A stretch of 64,000 bases of DNA from Salegentibacter agarivorans. Lineage in GTDB: Bacteria; Bacteroidota; Bacteroidia; Flavobacteriales; Flavobacteriaceae. Where the stretch lies: positions 1-64,000 of the forward strand of contig NZ_FOOH01000014.1 of assembly GCF_900113135.1 (NCBI RefSeq). The letters are read 5' to 3'. The notes under the pieces were generated by a model. The model worked only from the letters and a program-made list of their open reading frames with translations. It was not told the DNA's origin and made no database searches. The position numbers were made by a program, and so were the translations under genes. Below are positions 43,918 through 53,200 of this stretch, one piece after another; the first letter of the stretch is position 1, and every line of letters starts with the position of its first letter.

Positions 43918-44724
43918 ATGGCAAGTAATGATAATAATAACAGAAGTAGAGATAAACATTTGTTCTATCTAAACGAACTTTCGGATTATAAAGTTTCAAG
44001 TGAGGATCCAGATGTTCGTGGTTGGAAAGTAAAAGATGTAGACCAGCGCGTGATAGGGAAAGTGGATAATCTTCTTGTAAATAAAAATACAGAACGTGTT
44101 GTTTACCTGGATGTAGAAGTAGACAAAAGTATTATTGAAGCAAATCACGATCCCTACAGGTCTTCTGCAAATGAAGGAGTACATGAATTCGTGAATAAAG
44201 ATGGTGAAGAACATCTTATAATTCCTATTGGTCTTGTACGGCTAAATGAAGATGATAAATTTATTTATACAGATAAAGTGAATCATAGAACTTTTGCCGA
44301 AACTAAAAGAAAAAAGAAAGGTGCTAATATAGACCGGGAATACGAAGAAGTTGTTTTAGCTTCTTATAACAGAGGCGCTATTTCTTCAGATGATAAACAC
44401 AGAGACGATCGGAGTCAGGCAGAATTTAACGATGATACCGCTACTAAAATCCGGGAGGATCGGGAAACAAACTTAAAAAATTCAGATGTTTCTCGTAACG
44501 AGCCTACTCATAAAAAACCTGGTGAAAAGGGTGAAATTAAAGATGATTTTAATCCTAAAAATACTCAGAAGACAAGTTTTACGAGTAACAAAGACAAAGG
44601 TTCAGGTCACGGCACTTCCCGGTCTCAGACAGATACTTCCGCAGGCAGAAGAGATCATAAGGAGGATGAAGATTTCTATAACAAGAAGGAATTCGATGAT
44701 AAAAATTATCGGAAAAGGAAATAG
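43918..44724 (+). CDS. PRC-barrel domain protein, copy 1
   Basis: A 268-residue protein. The PRC-barrel domain spans about 20-125 (LFYLNELSDYKVSSEDPDVR, WKVKDVDQRVIGKVDNLLVN, RVVYLDVEVDKSIIEANHDP). The rest is disordered and highly charged (DDKHRDDRSQAEFNDDTATK) and ends EDFYNKKEFDDKNYRKRK. PRC-barrel proteins of this kind are linked to membrane or photosystem assembly and stress (family knowledge). The charged tail suggests a hydrophilin-like stress role, which is inference. Operon with the acidic membrane protein. Confidence 0.88.
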   Translation: MASNDNNNRSRDKHLFYLNELSDYKVSSEDPDVRGWKVKDVDQRVIGKVDNLLVNKNTERVVYLDVEVDKSIIEANHDPYRSSANEGVHEFVNKDGEEHLIIPIGLVRLNEDDKFIYTDKVNHRTFAETKRKKKGANIDREYEEVVLASYNRGAISSDDKHRDDRSQAEFNDDTATKIREDRETNLKNSDVSRNEPTHKKPGEKGEIKDDFNPKNTQKTSFTSNKDKGSGHGTSRSQTDTSAGRRDHKEDEDFYNKKEFDDKNYRKRK

Positions 44725-44843
44725 ATTACCAAAAGGGAAATTGAAAAGTTTCACTTTTTTCTTTTAGCAGAATTCTATTTTTTTCACTTGAATTCTTTAA
44801 AATCCTTTTCTAAAAATGATATTTACCAGAACCACTTTTTTTT

Positions 44844-44858
44844 GCTTATGATCTAATT
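44844..44858 (+). promoter_or_regulatory. Shared stress-gene box, copy C
   Basis: GCTTATGATCTAATT, 79 nt before the ATG at 44938. It keeps the same distance as copy B, which suggests the spacing matters. The 213-nt gap 44725-44937 otherwise holds a T-rich stretch and no gene. Confidence 0.45.
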
Positions 44859-44937
44859 AACAATTGTTTGGGGTAATCTTAGCTATGTTAAAGGTCAGGA
44901 TTATTTAATTTTAAGAGTCTAACCAAAAACTAAAATT

Positions 44938-45159
44938 ATGGCAGAAATTAAAGTTGAAAAGAAAAAACCGGTTTGGCCCTGGATTCTCTTAATCGCTATC
45001 ATCATACTGGGCATATTATTTTATGTTTTCGCTTATGATGACACTACTGACGATATTGATGATACCAATGATATTGAAGAATTGAATGATACTTCAGGCA
45101 TTTATTTTAATGAAAATAGCAAGATCAGTTTTCTTTATTCAAAAGAATTGATTGCATAA
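44938..45159 (+). CDS. Truncated duplicate of the acidic membrane protein
   Basis: A 73-residue protein. The first about 30 residues (MAEIKVEKKKPVWPWILL, then IAIIILGILFYVFAY) match the 43257 gene, with a shorter acidic stretch (DDTTDDIDDTNDIEEL). The remainder (SGIYFNENSKISFLYSKELI) is unlike the long copy, and the helical domain is absent. The next gene starts 17 nt later, so there is no room for the missing part. It may still make a small membrane peptide; probably a deletion product of the tandem copy. Confidence 0.65.
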   Translation: MAEIKVEKKKPVWPWILLIAIIILGILFYVFAYDDTTDDIDDTNDIEELNDTSGIYFNENSKISFLYSKELIA

Positions 45160-45176
45160 CTGAAAAACTGTGAATT

Positions 45177-45825
45177 ATGAGCAAGGATATAAAGAATAAG
45201 AATCTATATTATTTAAGTGAATTAAAAGACTATAAGATTGCAGGCGGTTATCCCGATATTCGGGGCTGGGTGGTAAGAGATGCCGACAAACGTGTAGTTG
45301 GAAAAGTCGATAATTTACTCATTAATAAAAATCTTGATCGCGTAGTTTATGTAGACGTAGAAGTAGACCAGACCATTATAGATTCCCGGCACGATCCCTA
45401 TGGAAAACCCGCAGATCCTGAAATTAAGGAGTTTGTAAACAAGGACGGCCAGAATCACGTAATTGTACCCATAGGCCTGGTAGAGCTCGAAGAAGGTGAA
45501 AAATACATCTATACTTCAAGAATTACGCACCAAACCTTTGCTGAAACAAAACGCATTGAACGCGGTGCTAATCCAGATAGACATTATGAAGAAACTGTTT
45601 TAAGCTCTTATAATCGTTCCGTCTCTTGCCGAAAGAGAAGACGAGCATCTCCAACGCCGAAAAGAAGAGGAATATGCCGATAAGCCAATTTCTGAACAAA
45701 GGGAAGGGAAAATTATTGACAATGAAAATGAACGTAGAGACCGCTATAGCGAAGATCGCTACGCTGATGATGAATTTTATGAGCGGGAAGAATTTGACGG
45801 CGCAAATTTTAGAAAAAGAAATTAG
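45177..45825 (+). pseudogene. Frameshifted duplicate PRC-barrel gene, copy 2
   Basis: The first 149 codons encode a good PRC-barrel domain (LYYLSELKDYKIAGGYPDIR, WVVRDADKRVVGKVDNLLIN) and then run into an unrelated basic tail and stop at 45683. Another frame continues from 45625 without a stop to TAG at 45823-45825, reading LAEREDEHLQRRKEEEYADK and ending DDEFYEREEFDGANFRKRN, which mirrors the end of copy 1. Removing one T at 45624 restores a 215-residue protein (SYNRSV-LAERE). The barrel domain alone could still be made (45177-45683). Either a real mutation or a sequencing error. Confidence 0.85.
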
Positions 45826-45839
45826 AAAGTTTAAAAACA

Positions 45840-45876
45840 AACGAGGCTGTTACCAGTTTTTCAACAGCCTCGTTGT
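45840..45876 (-). terminator. Terminator between the PRC-barrel copy and tex
   Basis: AACGAGGCTGTT and AACAGCCTCGTT form a perfect 12-bp stem. On the minus strand TTTGTTTTTAAAC follows, so it mainly ends tex; on the plus strand the T run is poor. Confidence 0.8.
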
Positions 45877-45877
45877 A

Positions 45878-48004
45878 TTAATCTATTAAAGAAAGTTGAA
45901 CCCTCTTTTTTTCTTCATCTACAGAAAGTACAGTCACTTCCAGTTCCTGGTTGAGTTTAACCACCGAATTTACATCACTTATAAATTCATTGGCAAGTTT
46001 TGAAATATGGATGAGCCCGCTTTCTTTGATTCCAATATCTACAAAGCAGCCAAAATTGGTTATATTATTTACTATTCCCGGCAGTTTCATACCCGGCTTT
46101 AAATCGGTAATACTTTTTACTGAAGGATCAAAACTAAAGGCTTTTTTCTTTGCCCTGGGATCGGCTCCAGGTTTTTTTAATTCTCCTAGAATATCTTTTA
46201 AACTCAGTAATCCAATATTATCAGAAATATAATCTTCCGGTTTTATTTTTTCAAGAACTTCAGTATTTCCTATTAGTTCTTCCGGCTTCAAGGCATTATT
46301 TTTCGCCATTTTTTCTACCACAAAGTAACTTTCTGGATGCACGGCCGAATTATCTAATGGATTCCTAGCATTTTTAATTCGTAAAAATCCCGCCGACTGT
46401 TCAAAGGCTTTTTCTCCCAGGCGTGGCACTTTTAGCAATTCTTTTCTGCTTGTAAAACGTTTATTTTCTTTTCTGTAATCCAGAATATTTTGTGCCAATC
46501 CCGGGCCAATTCCAGACACATAAGACAATAATTCTTTACTTGCAGTATTTAAGTTTACTCCTATTTTATTTACACAACGCATTACCACAACATCAAGTTT
46601 TTCCTTTAATTTGCTTTGATCTACTTCGTGTTGGTACTGCCCTACTCCTATTGATTTTGGATCTATTTTAACCAGTTCTGCCAGCGGATCACTTAATCTT
46701 CTGCCTATAGAAACTGCTCCGCGCACCGTAACATCATAATTAGGAAATTCTTCCCTGGCAATTTTCGAGGCAGAATAAACAGAAGCTCCTGCTTCATTAA
46801 CCGTAAAAACCGAAACTTCTTTTGGTAGATAAATATTTTTAATAAATTGCTCGGTTTCCCTGGCTGCGGTGCCATTACCTATAGCTATAGCTTCAATTTT
46901 ATAAGCATTTACCAAACTTTTAATCTTTGCTGAAGCCGCATCTGTTTTCTTCTGTGGCGGGTGAGGAAATATTGTTTCATTATGTAATAAATTCCCCTGT
47001 TCATCTAAACACACCAATTTGCAACCCGATTTAAAACCCGGGTCCAATGCGAGAATTCGTTTGCTACCCAAAGGGGCTTCCATTAACAATTGCTCAAGAT
47101 TTGAAGCAAATACGCCGATGGCATCTTCATCTGCTTTTTCCTTAGCTTCATTTAGAAATTCTGTTGCAAAAGATTTTTTCAGCAATCGTGTAAAAGCATC
47201 TTCAAACGCTTCTTTTAAATATTTTACTCCAGAAAAACCGGGATTTTTAATTATTGCTTTTTCAATTAAGTTTAAAGCTTCTGCTTTATCGACTTCAATT
47301 TTTAGTTTAATTATCCCCAATTTTTCGGCTCGATAAATAGCCAAAAATCTGTGTGAAGGAATTCTTTTAAGCGGTTCTTCCCACTTTTCAAAGTGTGTGA
47401 ATTTGGAAGCTTCTGAGTGCTCTTCCTCTGTTTTCACCCATTTGGTACTTAGTTGCGCTTTTCGGGCATATAATCTTCTAAGGGAATTTCTAACATAAGT
47501 ATTTTCATTAATCCATTCTGCAATAATATGCCCGGCCCCGTTAAAAGCTTCTTCTTTAGTTTTTATATTTTCAGAAAGAAATTGTTTTACCGAGAGGTCA
47601 ATATTGGCTGCATTTTGAGCCATTAAGATTTTGGCAAGTGGTTCTAAACCGGCTTCCCTGGCTGCATCAGCCTTTGTTTTTCTTTTCTTTTTAAAAGGTA
47701 AATAAAGGTCTTCAACTTCGGTTAAAGTGTTGGCTTTATTAATTTTTTCCGCTAAAGCTTCGGTTAACTCATTCTGAGTCTTTATGGCTTTAAGTACCGC
47801 TGCTTTTCGCTTTTCGAGTTCGTTAAAAGAATTGAGTAACAGCGCAATTTTTTCAACAGCAACCTCATCTAAATTGCCGGTGGCTTCCTTACGGTAGCGG
47901 GAAATAAACGGAATTGTAGCATCGGCTTCTAAAAGTGCAATAGTATTTTGAATACTTTTGGTGGGCAATTGGGCCCTGGATTTTATATAGTCTTGTACGT
48001 TCAA
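45878..48004 (-). CDS. tex: Tex family RNA-binding transcriptional accessory protein
   Basis: A 708-residue nucleic-acid-binding factor of the Tex/Spt6-like family. The N-terminal helical part is LPTKSIQNTIALLEADATIP, FISRYRKEATGNLDEVAV. The YqgF/RuvX-like domain contains RILALDPGFKSGCKLVCLDE. Helix-hairpin-helix motifs are near KIGVNLNTASKELLSYVSGI and GPGLAQNILDYRKENKRF. The C-terminal S1 domain is KLPGIVNNITNFGCFVDIGI, KESGLIHISKLANEF. The start codon is TTG at 48004 (NVQDYIKSRAQ follows); there is no in-frame ATG nearby. Monocistronic. Confidence 0.94.
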   Translation of the reverse strand: MNVQDYIKSRAQLPTKSIQNTIALLEADATIPFISRYRKEATGNLDEVAVEKIALLLNSFNELEKRKAAVLKAIKTQNELTEALAEKINKANTLTEVEDLYLPFKKKRKTKADAAREAGLEPLAKILMAQNAANIDLSVKQFLSENIKTKEEAFNGAGHIIAEWINENTYVRNSLRRLYARKAQLSTKWVKTEEEHSEASKFTHFEKWEEPLKRIPSHRFLAIYRAEKLGIIKLKIEVDKAEALNLIEKAIIKNPGFSGVKYLKEAFEDAFTRLLKKSFATEFLNEAKEKADEDAIGVFASNLEQLLMEAPLGSKRILALDPGFKSGCKLVCLDEQGNLLHNETIFPHPPQKKTDAASAKIKSLVNAYKIEAIAIGNGTAARETEQFIKNIYLPKEVSVFTVNEAGASVYSASKIAREEFPNYDVTVRGAVSIGRRLSDPLAELVKIDPKSIGVGQYQHEVDQSKLKEKLDVVVMRCVNKIGVNLNTASKELLSYVSGIGPGLAQNILDYRKENKRFTSRKELLKVPRLGEKAFEQSAGFLRIKNARNPLDNSAVHPESYFVVEKMAKNNALKPEELIGNTEVLEKIKPEDYISDNIGLLSLKDILGELKKPGADPRAKKKAFSFDPSVKSITDLKPGMKLPGIVNNITNFGCFVDIGIKESGLIHISKLANEFISDVNSVVKLNQELEVTVLSVDEEKKRVQLSLID

Positions 48005-48101
48005 AAAATGAAATTTCAGAGTAATTAAAATATCGACTTAAACTTTGGTTTTTTATATTTAAACAGCGAGTTAATTTCAGCACATATAGGATTCAAAAAC
48101 T

Positions 48102-49067
48102 TTAAATAATCCCTTCTGCGCGGGAATGTTTTATGGCCTTATTGCTATGTTTAAAGTAACAAATACTTACGCCAAGGCTTTCTATATTCTTGAGAATTGT
48201 AGTGATTTCCGGCTTCTTTTTTCTTCCGGTTTGCCGTATATAAACTGCTTTTAAACTCTTTGGAAAAATTTTACATATACGCTCGTAAATATGAGCATCT
48301 TTCTGGGAATCGTCTCCTAATAGTACATAAGGAATGTGGGGATAAAAAGAAATAATATCTTTTATCTTTTCAAATTTATGATCGTGGCTTCCGCGGCCGG
48401 TAGAGAGAAAATCTGAAATCCCCGTTTTAATTTTCTTTAGTTTAATTACCGCTTTAGGCAACTGGTGCATCTTGGCGAATTCATTGATAAACTCATATAA
48501 ATTCCACTCACTGCTGGAAACATAAAAGAAGGAATTGGAAGCATGCTCAGAGTCCTGCCCTGCACGGCTCAATTCTTTATAATGATCTACAACGTCATCA
48601 AAAATCTTACGCTTATTGATGTTTTTGGAAAGCATCACATATAACTTTTTAAAAAAGCTATTGCTATGGGAAATAAGAAAAGTATCATCTATATCTGAAA
48701 TTATACCGTATTTAGATGGGTGCGGTTTTAATAATTCCCCCTTCTCTATCATTCCAAAATCCTTGATATTACAACTCACCTCGTATTCATGCCAGCCGCT
48801 TTTTAATTCTTCTGAAAAAGGAATTGTAAATCTAAAATACCCATCGTCCAGGGTTTTAGTGGTGACTGTAGTATTGCGAAATTTCAAGGTGATTTCCCTG
48901 TTTTTTAAAGGACTAATGCGAAACATATGAATAATAGCTACCGCATGTTTTATTCCTTTTCTATCCAGCCTGTACTTATCTGGCGCCCAGGATTTAAATA
49001 AATGGCCATATACAACCAACTCCTGATTATTAACATAACCACGATAAAGTTTTAGATCTAACTTCAA
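48102..49067 (-). CDS. App1-like (DUF2183) phosphatase domain protein
   Basis: A 321-residue protein. A beta-rich N-terminal domain (YGHLFKSWAPDKYRLDRKGI, DDGYFRFTIPFSEELKSGW) is followed by a HAD-like phosphatase domain with GIISDIDDTFLISHSNSF (Asp125-x-Asp127-Asp-Thr, the D-x-D-x-T motif), FYVSSSEWNLYEFINEFA and LLGDDSQKDAHIYERI. This is the DUF2183/App1 arrangement, whose yeast member is a phosphatidate phosphatase. The start is TTG at 49067, since an in-frame TAA lies 18 nt upstream and the next Met is at 48. Divergent from a lipid kinase gene. Confidence 0.85.
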   Translation of the reverse strand: MKLDLKLYRGYVNNQELVVYGHLFKSWAPDKYRLDRKGIKHAVAIIHMFRISPLKNREITLKFRNTTVTTKTLDDGYFRFTIPFSEELKSGWHEYEVSCNIKDFGMIEKGELLKPHPSKYGIISDIDDTFLISHSNSFFKKLYVMLSKNINKRKIFDDVVDHYKELSRAGQDSEHASNSFFYVSSSEWNLYEFINEFAKMHQLPKAVIKLKKIKTGISDFLSTGRGSHDHKFEKIKDIISFYPHIPYVLLGDDSQKDAHIYERICKIFPKSLKAVYIRQTGRKKKPEITTILKNIESLGVSICYFKHSNKAIKHSRAEGII

Positions 49068-49135
49068 AATTTTAGATTTTTATTGAATTTTTCTTACTCC
49101 AAAATAATTAAATTTAAGCATATTTTAGAAGCTAT

Positions 49136-50011
49136 ATGAAAGAAATACAGAAGGTACTACTTGTTGTGAACCCAATTTCAGGAGGTCTTAATAAGGAGCA
49201 TATAATACAAACTATTGATTATGAGCTTTTAAAAATTAATGCTGGACTCATTACTTATAAAACCACCGGCAAAAATGATCGTGAGAAAATTCAGAAATTG
49301 GTTACCGAAAATAATTTTGACCGGGTTTTTGTGGCAGGCGGCGACGGGACTATAAAACAAGTAGCAGAAGCTTTAATTAATTTTCTAATTCCTATAGCAA
49401 TATTTCCTGCAGGTTCAGCCAACGGGCTTGCTATTAACCTGGGCATTCCCAACATCCTGGAAGAACAATTGAAAATAGCGCTGGGTAATGAGCATAAAGA
49501 AATGGATATGCTTGAAATTAATGGAGAACTCTGCCTGCACATTAGTGATTTGGGATTAAATGCTGAATTAATTAAAAATTACGAACATTCCAGAATAAGA
49601 GGAAAAATGGGCTATTTGCTACAATCTATACCTACACTTTGGGAAAGTAAATATCCTTTTGAATTTGAAATTGAATTAGAAAATAAAACTATTACCAAAA
49701 AAGGTATTCTCCTGGCCTTTGCCAATGCAAAAAAATACGGCACCGGTGCTAATGTAAATCCTAAAGGAAAAATAGATGATGGTGTTTTTGAAATCCTTTT
49801 ATTCAAAAATTTCGACATCCTGGAGATTCTAAAAACATTACGTAATGAAACTGACGGAAACTCTGAATTTGTGGAGATAATACCGGTTAAAAGTGCTAGA
49901 GTTTTTTGTAGAAAACCGGTCGCTTTTCAGGTTGATGGTGAATATATTGGAGAAAAGGAAGAAATTTCTGTCAAAATTTCAGCTAAAAAACTACCGATAA
50001 TGACCTATTAA
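49136..50011 (+). CDS. Diacylglycerol kinase-family lipid kinase
   Basis: A 291-residue YegS/DgkB-type kinase. VLLVVNPISGGLNKEH is the entry motif, VFVAGGDGTIKQVAEAL (GGDGT at 68-72) binds ATP, and IAIFPAGSANGLAINLGI is the second nucleotide block. The C-terminal beta-sandwich ends VAFQVDGEYIGEKEEISVKI, a family signature. It probably phosphorylates diacylglycerol or a related lipid to a phosphatidate. Divergent, 68 nt apart, from an App1-type phosphatase that would run the reverse reaction; the shared role is inference. Confidence 0.9.
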   Translation: MKEIQKVLLVVNPISGGLNKEHIIQTIDYELLKINAGLITYKTTGKNDREKIQKLVTENNFDRVFVAGGDGTIKQVAEALINFLIPIAIFPAGSANGLAINLGIPNILEEQLKIALGNEHKEMDMLEINGELCLHISDLGLNAELIKNYEHSRIRGKMGYLLQSIPTLWESKYPFEFEIELENKTITKKGILLAFANAKKYGTGANVNPKGKIDDGVFEILLFKNFDILEILKTLRNETDGNSEFVEIIPVKSARVFCRKPVAFQVDGEYIGEKEEISVKISAKKLPIMTY

Positions 50012-50193
50012 GGGGCTAAAATTGAAATTTTATCAACAAAAATTATAAAATTACGATTTCATCACGTGTATTTATTACATTTAATTTTTAGAATCCTGTA
50101 AGACAGCTGTTTACTTCGTATTGCGATATTTTAAATAAAATTTTAGCTTCAATTTTAGTCTAAAAAACCCCTTCAATATTCACATCTTTGAAA

Positions 50194-50213
50194 ACACGAA
50201 AACGTTTGCGTGT
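50194..50213 (+). promoter_or_regulatory. LacI-family-type operator upstream of susC
   Basis: ACACGAAAACGTTTGCGTGT is a 20-bp palindrome with 9 of 10 base pairs complementary and the central ACGT/AACGTT core typical of LacI-family sites. It lies 87 nt before susC and contains the TTTG that could serve as the -33 element, so a bound repressor would block initiation. No lacI-type gene is in the window. The rest of the 288-nt gap 50012-50299 shows no gene. Confidence 0.6.
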
Positions 50214-50299
50214 ATAGACTACTTAATATTTAGCATAATTTTTTACTAATTTAGGTCATCAACTTAATGGTTTAATTAATCAACTGTAAAATTAAATTT

Positions 50300-53200
50300 A
50301 TGAAACAAGGATTACTCAAAATCGGTTTGTTTCTGTTTGCAATCTGCAGCTTCGGATTTGTCCAGGCGCAGGAAACAATAACAGGAACGGTAACCGATGG
50401 GGAAATGCCCTTACCGGGAGTGAACGTTGTGGTTAAAGGTACTTCTAATGGTACTGTAACCGATTTTGACGGAAATTATTCGTTAGACAATGTTCCAGGT
50501 GATGGTATTCTGGTATTTAGCTTCGTAGGCTTTGCCCAACAAGAAATTTCGGTAGACGGAAGAACTACTATTAATGCGACAATGGCAGAAGATGCCAGTG
50601 CCCTTAGCGAAGTAGTGGTTATTGGTTATGGTAATGTAGAAAGAAGAGATGCCACCGGTGCCGTTTCTACAGTTTCAACTGAAGATTTCAACCGAGGTGT
50701 AGTAGCTTCTCCGGAAGAACTTATTCAAGGGCGGACGGCCGGATTACAGGTTACTACTACAAGTGGTGAACCCGGTGGAGGAGTTAACATTCGAATTCGG
50801 GGAACTACTTCCGTAAGAGGTGGTAACGACCCGCTATTTGTTGTAGACGGTGTACCATTGTCTGGTGACGATGTTTCAGCTGGTGGAACAAATGCAGGAT
50901 TTGGGGACAGTTCCCCTAAAAATCCTTTGAATTTCCTTAATCCACAGGATATTGAAAGCATGAGTGTTTTAAAGGATGCTTCTGCAACTGCTATATACGG
51001 TTCTAGAGGTGCTAATGGAGTTGTAATCATCACTACCAAATCAGGTCGTGGTATGCAAGCTAGATTTGATTATAGTGCTAATCTTGGCGTTGCTACTCCG
51101 GCAAATAAATATGATTTGCTCGATCGTGAAGAATGGTTGGAAGCCTACTCTGATACCGGCCTTGATGCAGATGTATTAGATTACGGGGGCGATACGGACT
51201 GGCAGGATGAGATTATGAGGACTGCATTTACCCAGGAACATAATCTTTCTTATTCCAACTCATACGATCAGGGAAACTATAGGGCATCTATAGGCTATTC
51301 AGACCTTATGGGTATCGTAGAAAATTCATCTATGGAGCGTCTTTCGGGAAGATTGAATGTAAATCATAGGTTATTTGATGATAAGCTTAAATTAGGTTTA
51401 CAGACATCCATTTCAAGAGTAAATGACCAAAGAGCACCTATTTCAAATAACGCAGGCTCCGAAGGAGATCTTATCGGAGCTACGTATATGATGACCCCTA
51501 CTTCCCCATCTGATCCAGACTTTTACGAAGGACAGATAAATCCCAATGCTATGTTAAAATATGTATCGGACGAAACAGAAACAGACCGATTCCTGATCAA
51601 TTTTTCTACAGAGTACTCTGTATTGGAAAATTTATCTGCAAAGCTGAATCTTGGATATGACAAAGCTGAATCTTATAGAGGTTTTGGAATTTCAGGGGAT
51701 ATTGTAGGCGTTGGAAGTGCAGTGCCGGGTAATGGTAGATCCCAAATCAACGAAATTGAAAGTACAAATACTCTATTAGAATTTACCCTTAATTATGAAT
51801 TGGAATTTGAAAATTCAAAACTTGACGTCCTAGCGGGCTATTCTTATCAGGAATTTGACCGTCAAGGAATTAATGCACAGGGTTGGGGATTTGAGAGTAC
51901 CAACATGGGAGCAATGGTCGATGATCTGCAGCGTTCAAGGAATATTTTGGAAGGTAGTATTAATGGATCCTACCAACAATACGGGTTTGATTCAAATGGC
52001 TTCTTCGTAAACAGGTTATTTCCTGAAATTGCAACAGATCGTCCTAATACACCATCCGGAATTAATGTTGGAGCAGTAGCAGGAGATACTTTTCACACCA
52101 CTGATGAATTGCAATCTTTTTTTGGAAGACTGAATTATAGTATAGCAGAAAAATATTTATTCACTGCCACCCTTAGAGCGGATGGTTCTACAAGGTTTGG
52201 TGGAAATAATCAATATGGATACTTTCCCTCTGGAGCATTTGCCTGGCAATTAGGAGATGAAGATTTCGTCCCTGAGACTTTTTCCACCTTAAAACTTAGA
52301 TTAGGCTATGGGGTAACTGGTAATCAGGAAATACCTTACAATCTTTATACTCCACGTGATAGGTTTGGCGGAATTGGCATAAGCGATGGGGGCACTGTAA
52401 ATGTTCCTGGAACAGGACAGGTAACCTTCCGAAACGCAGATCTTAAATGGGAAGAAACCAGCCAAACCAATATTGGTCTAGATTTCGGGTTTCTGCAAGA
52501 TCGTTTGAGCGGTTCATTAGATTTCTACCGTAAAAACACAACCGATCTTTTATTCCAAACTTTCTCTGCTCAACCTGCTGCTCAAGATTTCGTATGGGAA
52601 AATCTTGATGCAAATGTGATAAATGAAGGGGTTGAATTTAGCATCGATTATGATTTATTTCAAGAGGAAGATTTTTACTGGAATCTGGGTTTTAATATTT
52701 CCTATAATGAAAACATGGTTGAAGATTTTGATGGAGCCATTCAAACAGGTGGAATTAATGGTCAGGGACTAACCAATGCCTATGCTCAGCTTCTAGCAGA
52801 AGGCCAACCCCTCTTCTCATATTATCTGAGAGAATTTGGGGGCTTTGATGAGAGTGGGCAAACCATCTATCCTAATGGAGACGTTCAAGAATTTGTAGGC
52901 AAAAGTGCTTTACCTACAACTAATTTAGGCGTCTCGACTAGGATAGAATATAAAAACTGGGACCTATCAACATTCCTTACCGGTCAATTCGACTTCTGGG
53001 TATATAATAATACAGAAAATGCTTTCTTTACTGCAGGTTCTCTGGGCTCGGGTGCGAATGTTACTAGCAATGTCATCGGAAATGGAGAATCAGTGGGCAA
53101 CGCTCCTGATGTATCCACCCGTTTCTTAGAAAAAGGAGATTTCTTAAGGTTGCAAAACGCGACTCTAGGGTATAACTTTGAAGTAGGGGAAAATAGCTTC

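Larger units (their letters stand above)
43163..45825 (+). repeat. Tandem duplication of a two-gene membrane-protein/PRC-barrel module
   Basis: Copy 1 (43163-44724) and copy 2 (44844-45825) share the upstream box, the leader, the first about 26 residues of the membrane protein (MAEIK-EKKKP-WPWILL) and the whole PRC-barrel domain. Copy 2 has lost most of its membrane-protein tail and is frameshifted near 45624. Direction and order are conserved. Confidence 0.85.

Noticed and set aside
43163-44858. Reading the shared 15-nt boxes as ordinary TAnnTTTG promoters
   Set aside because: They do not contain TAnnTTTG. A TTTG lies 11 to 14 nt downstream in copies B and C, but no -7 element follows at the right spacing.
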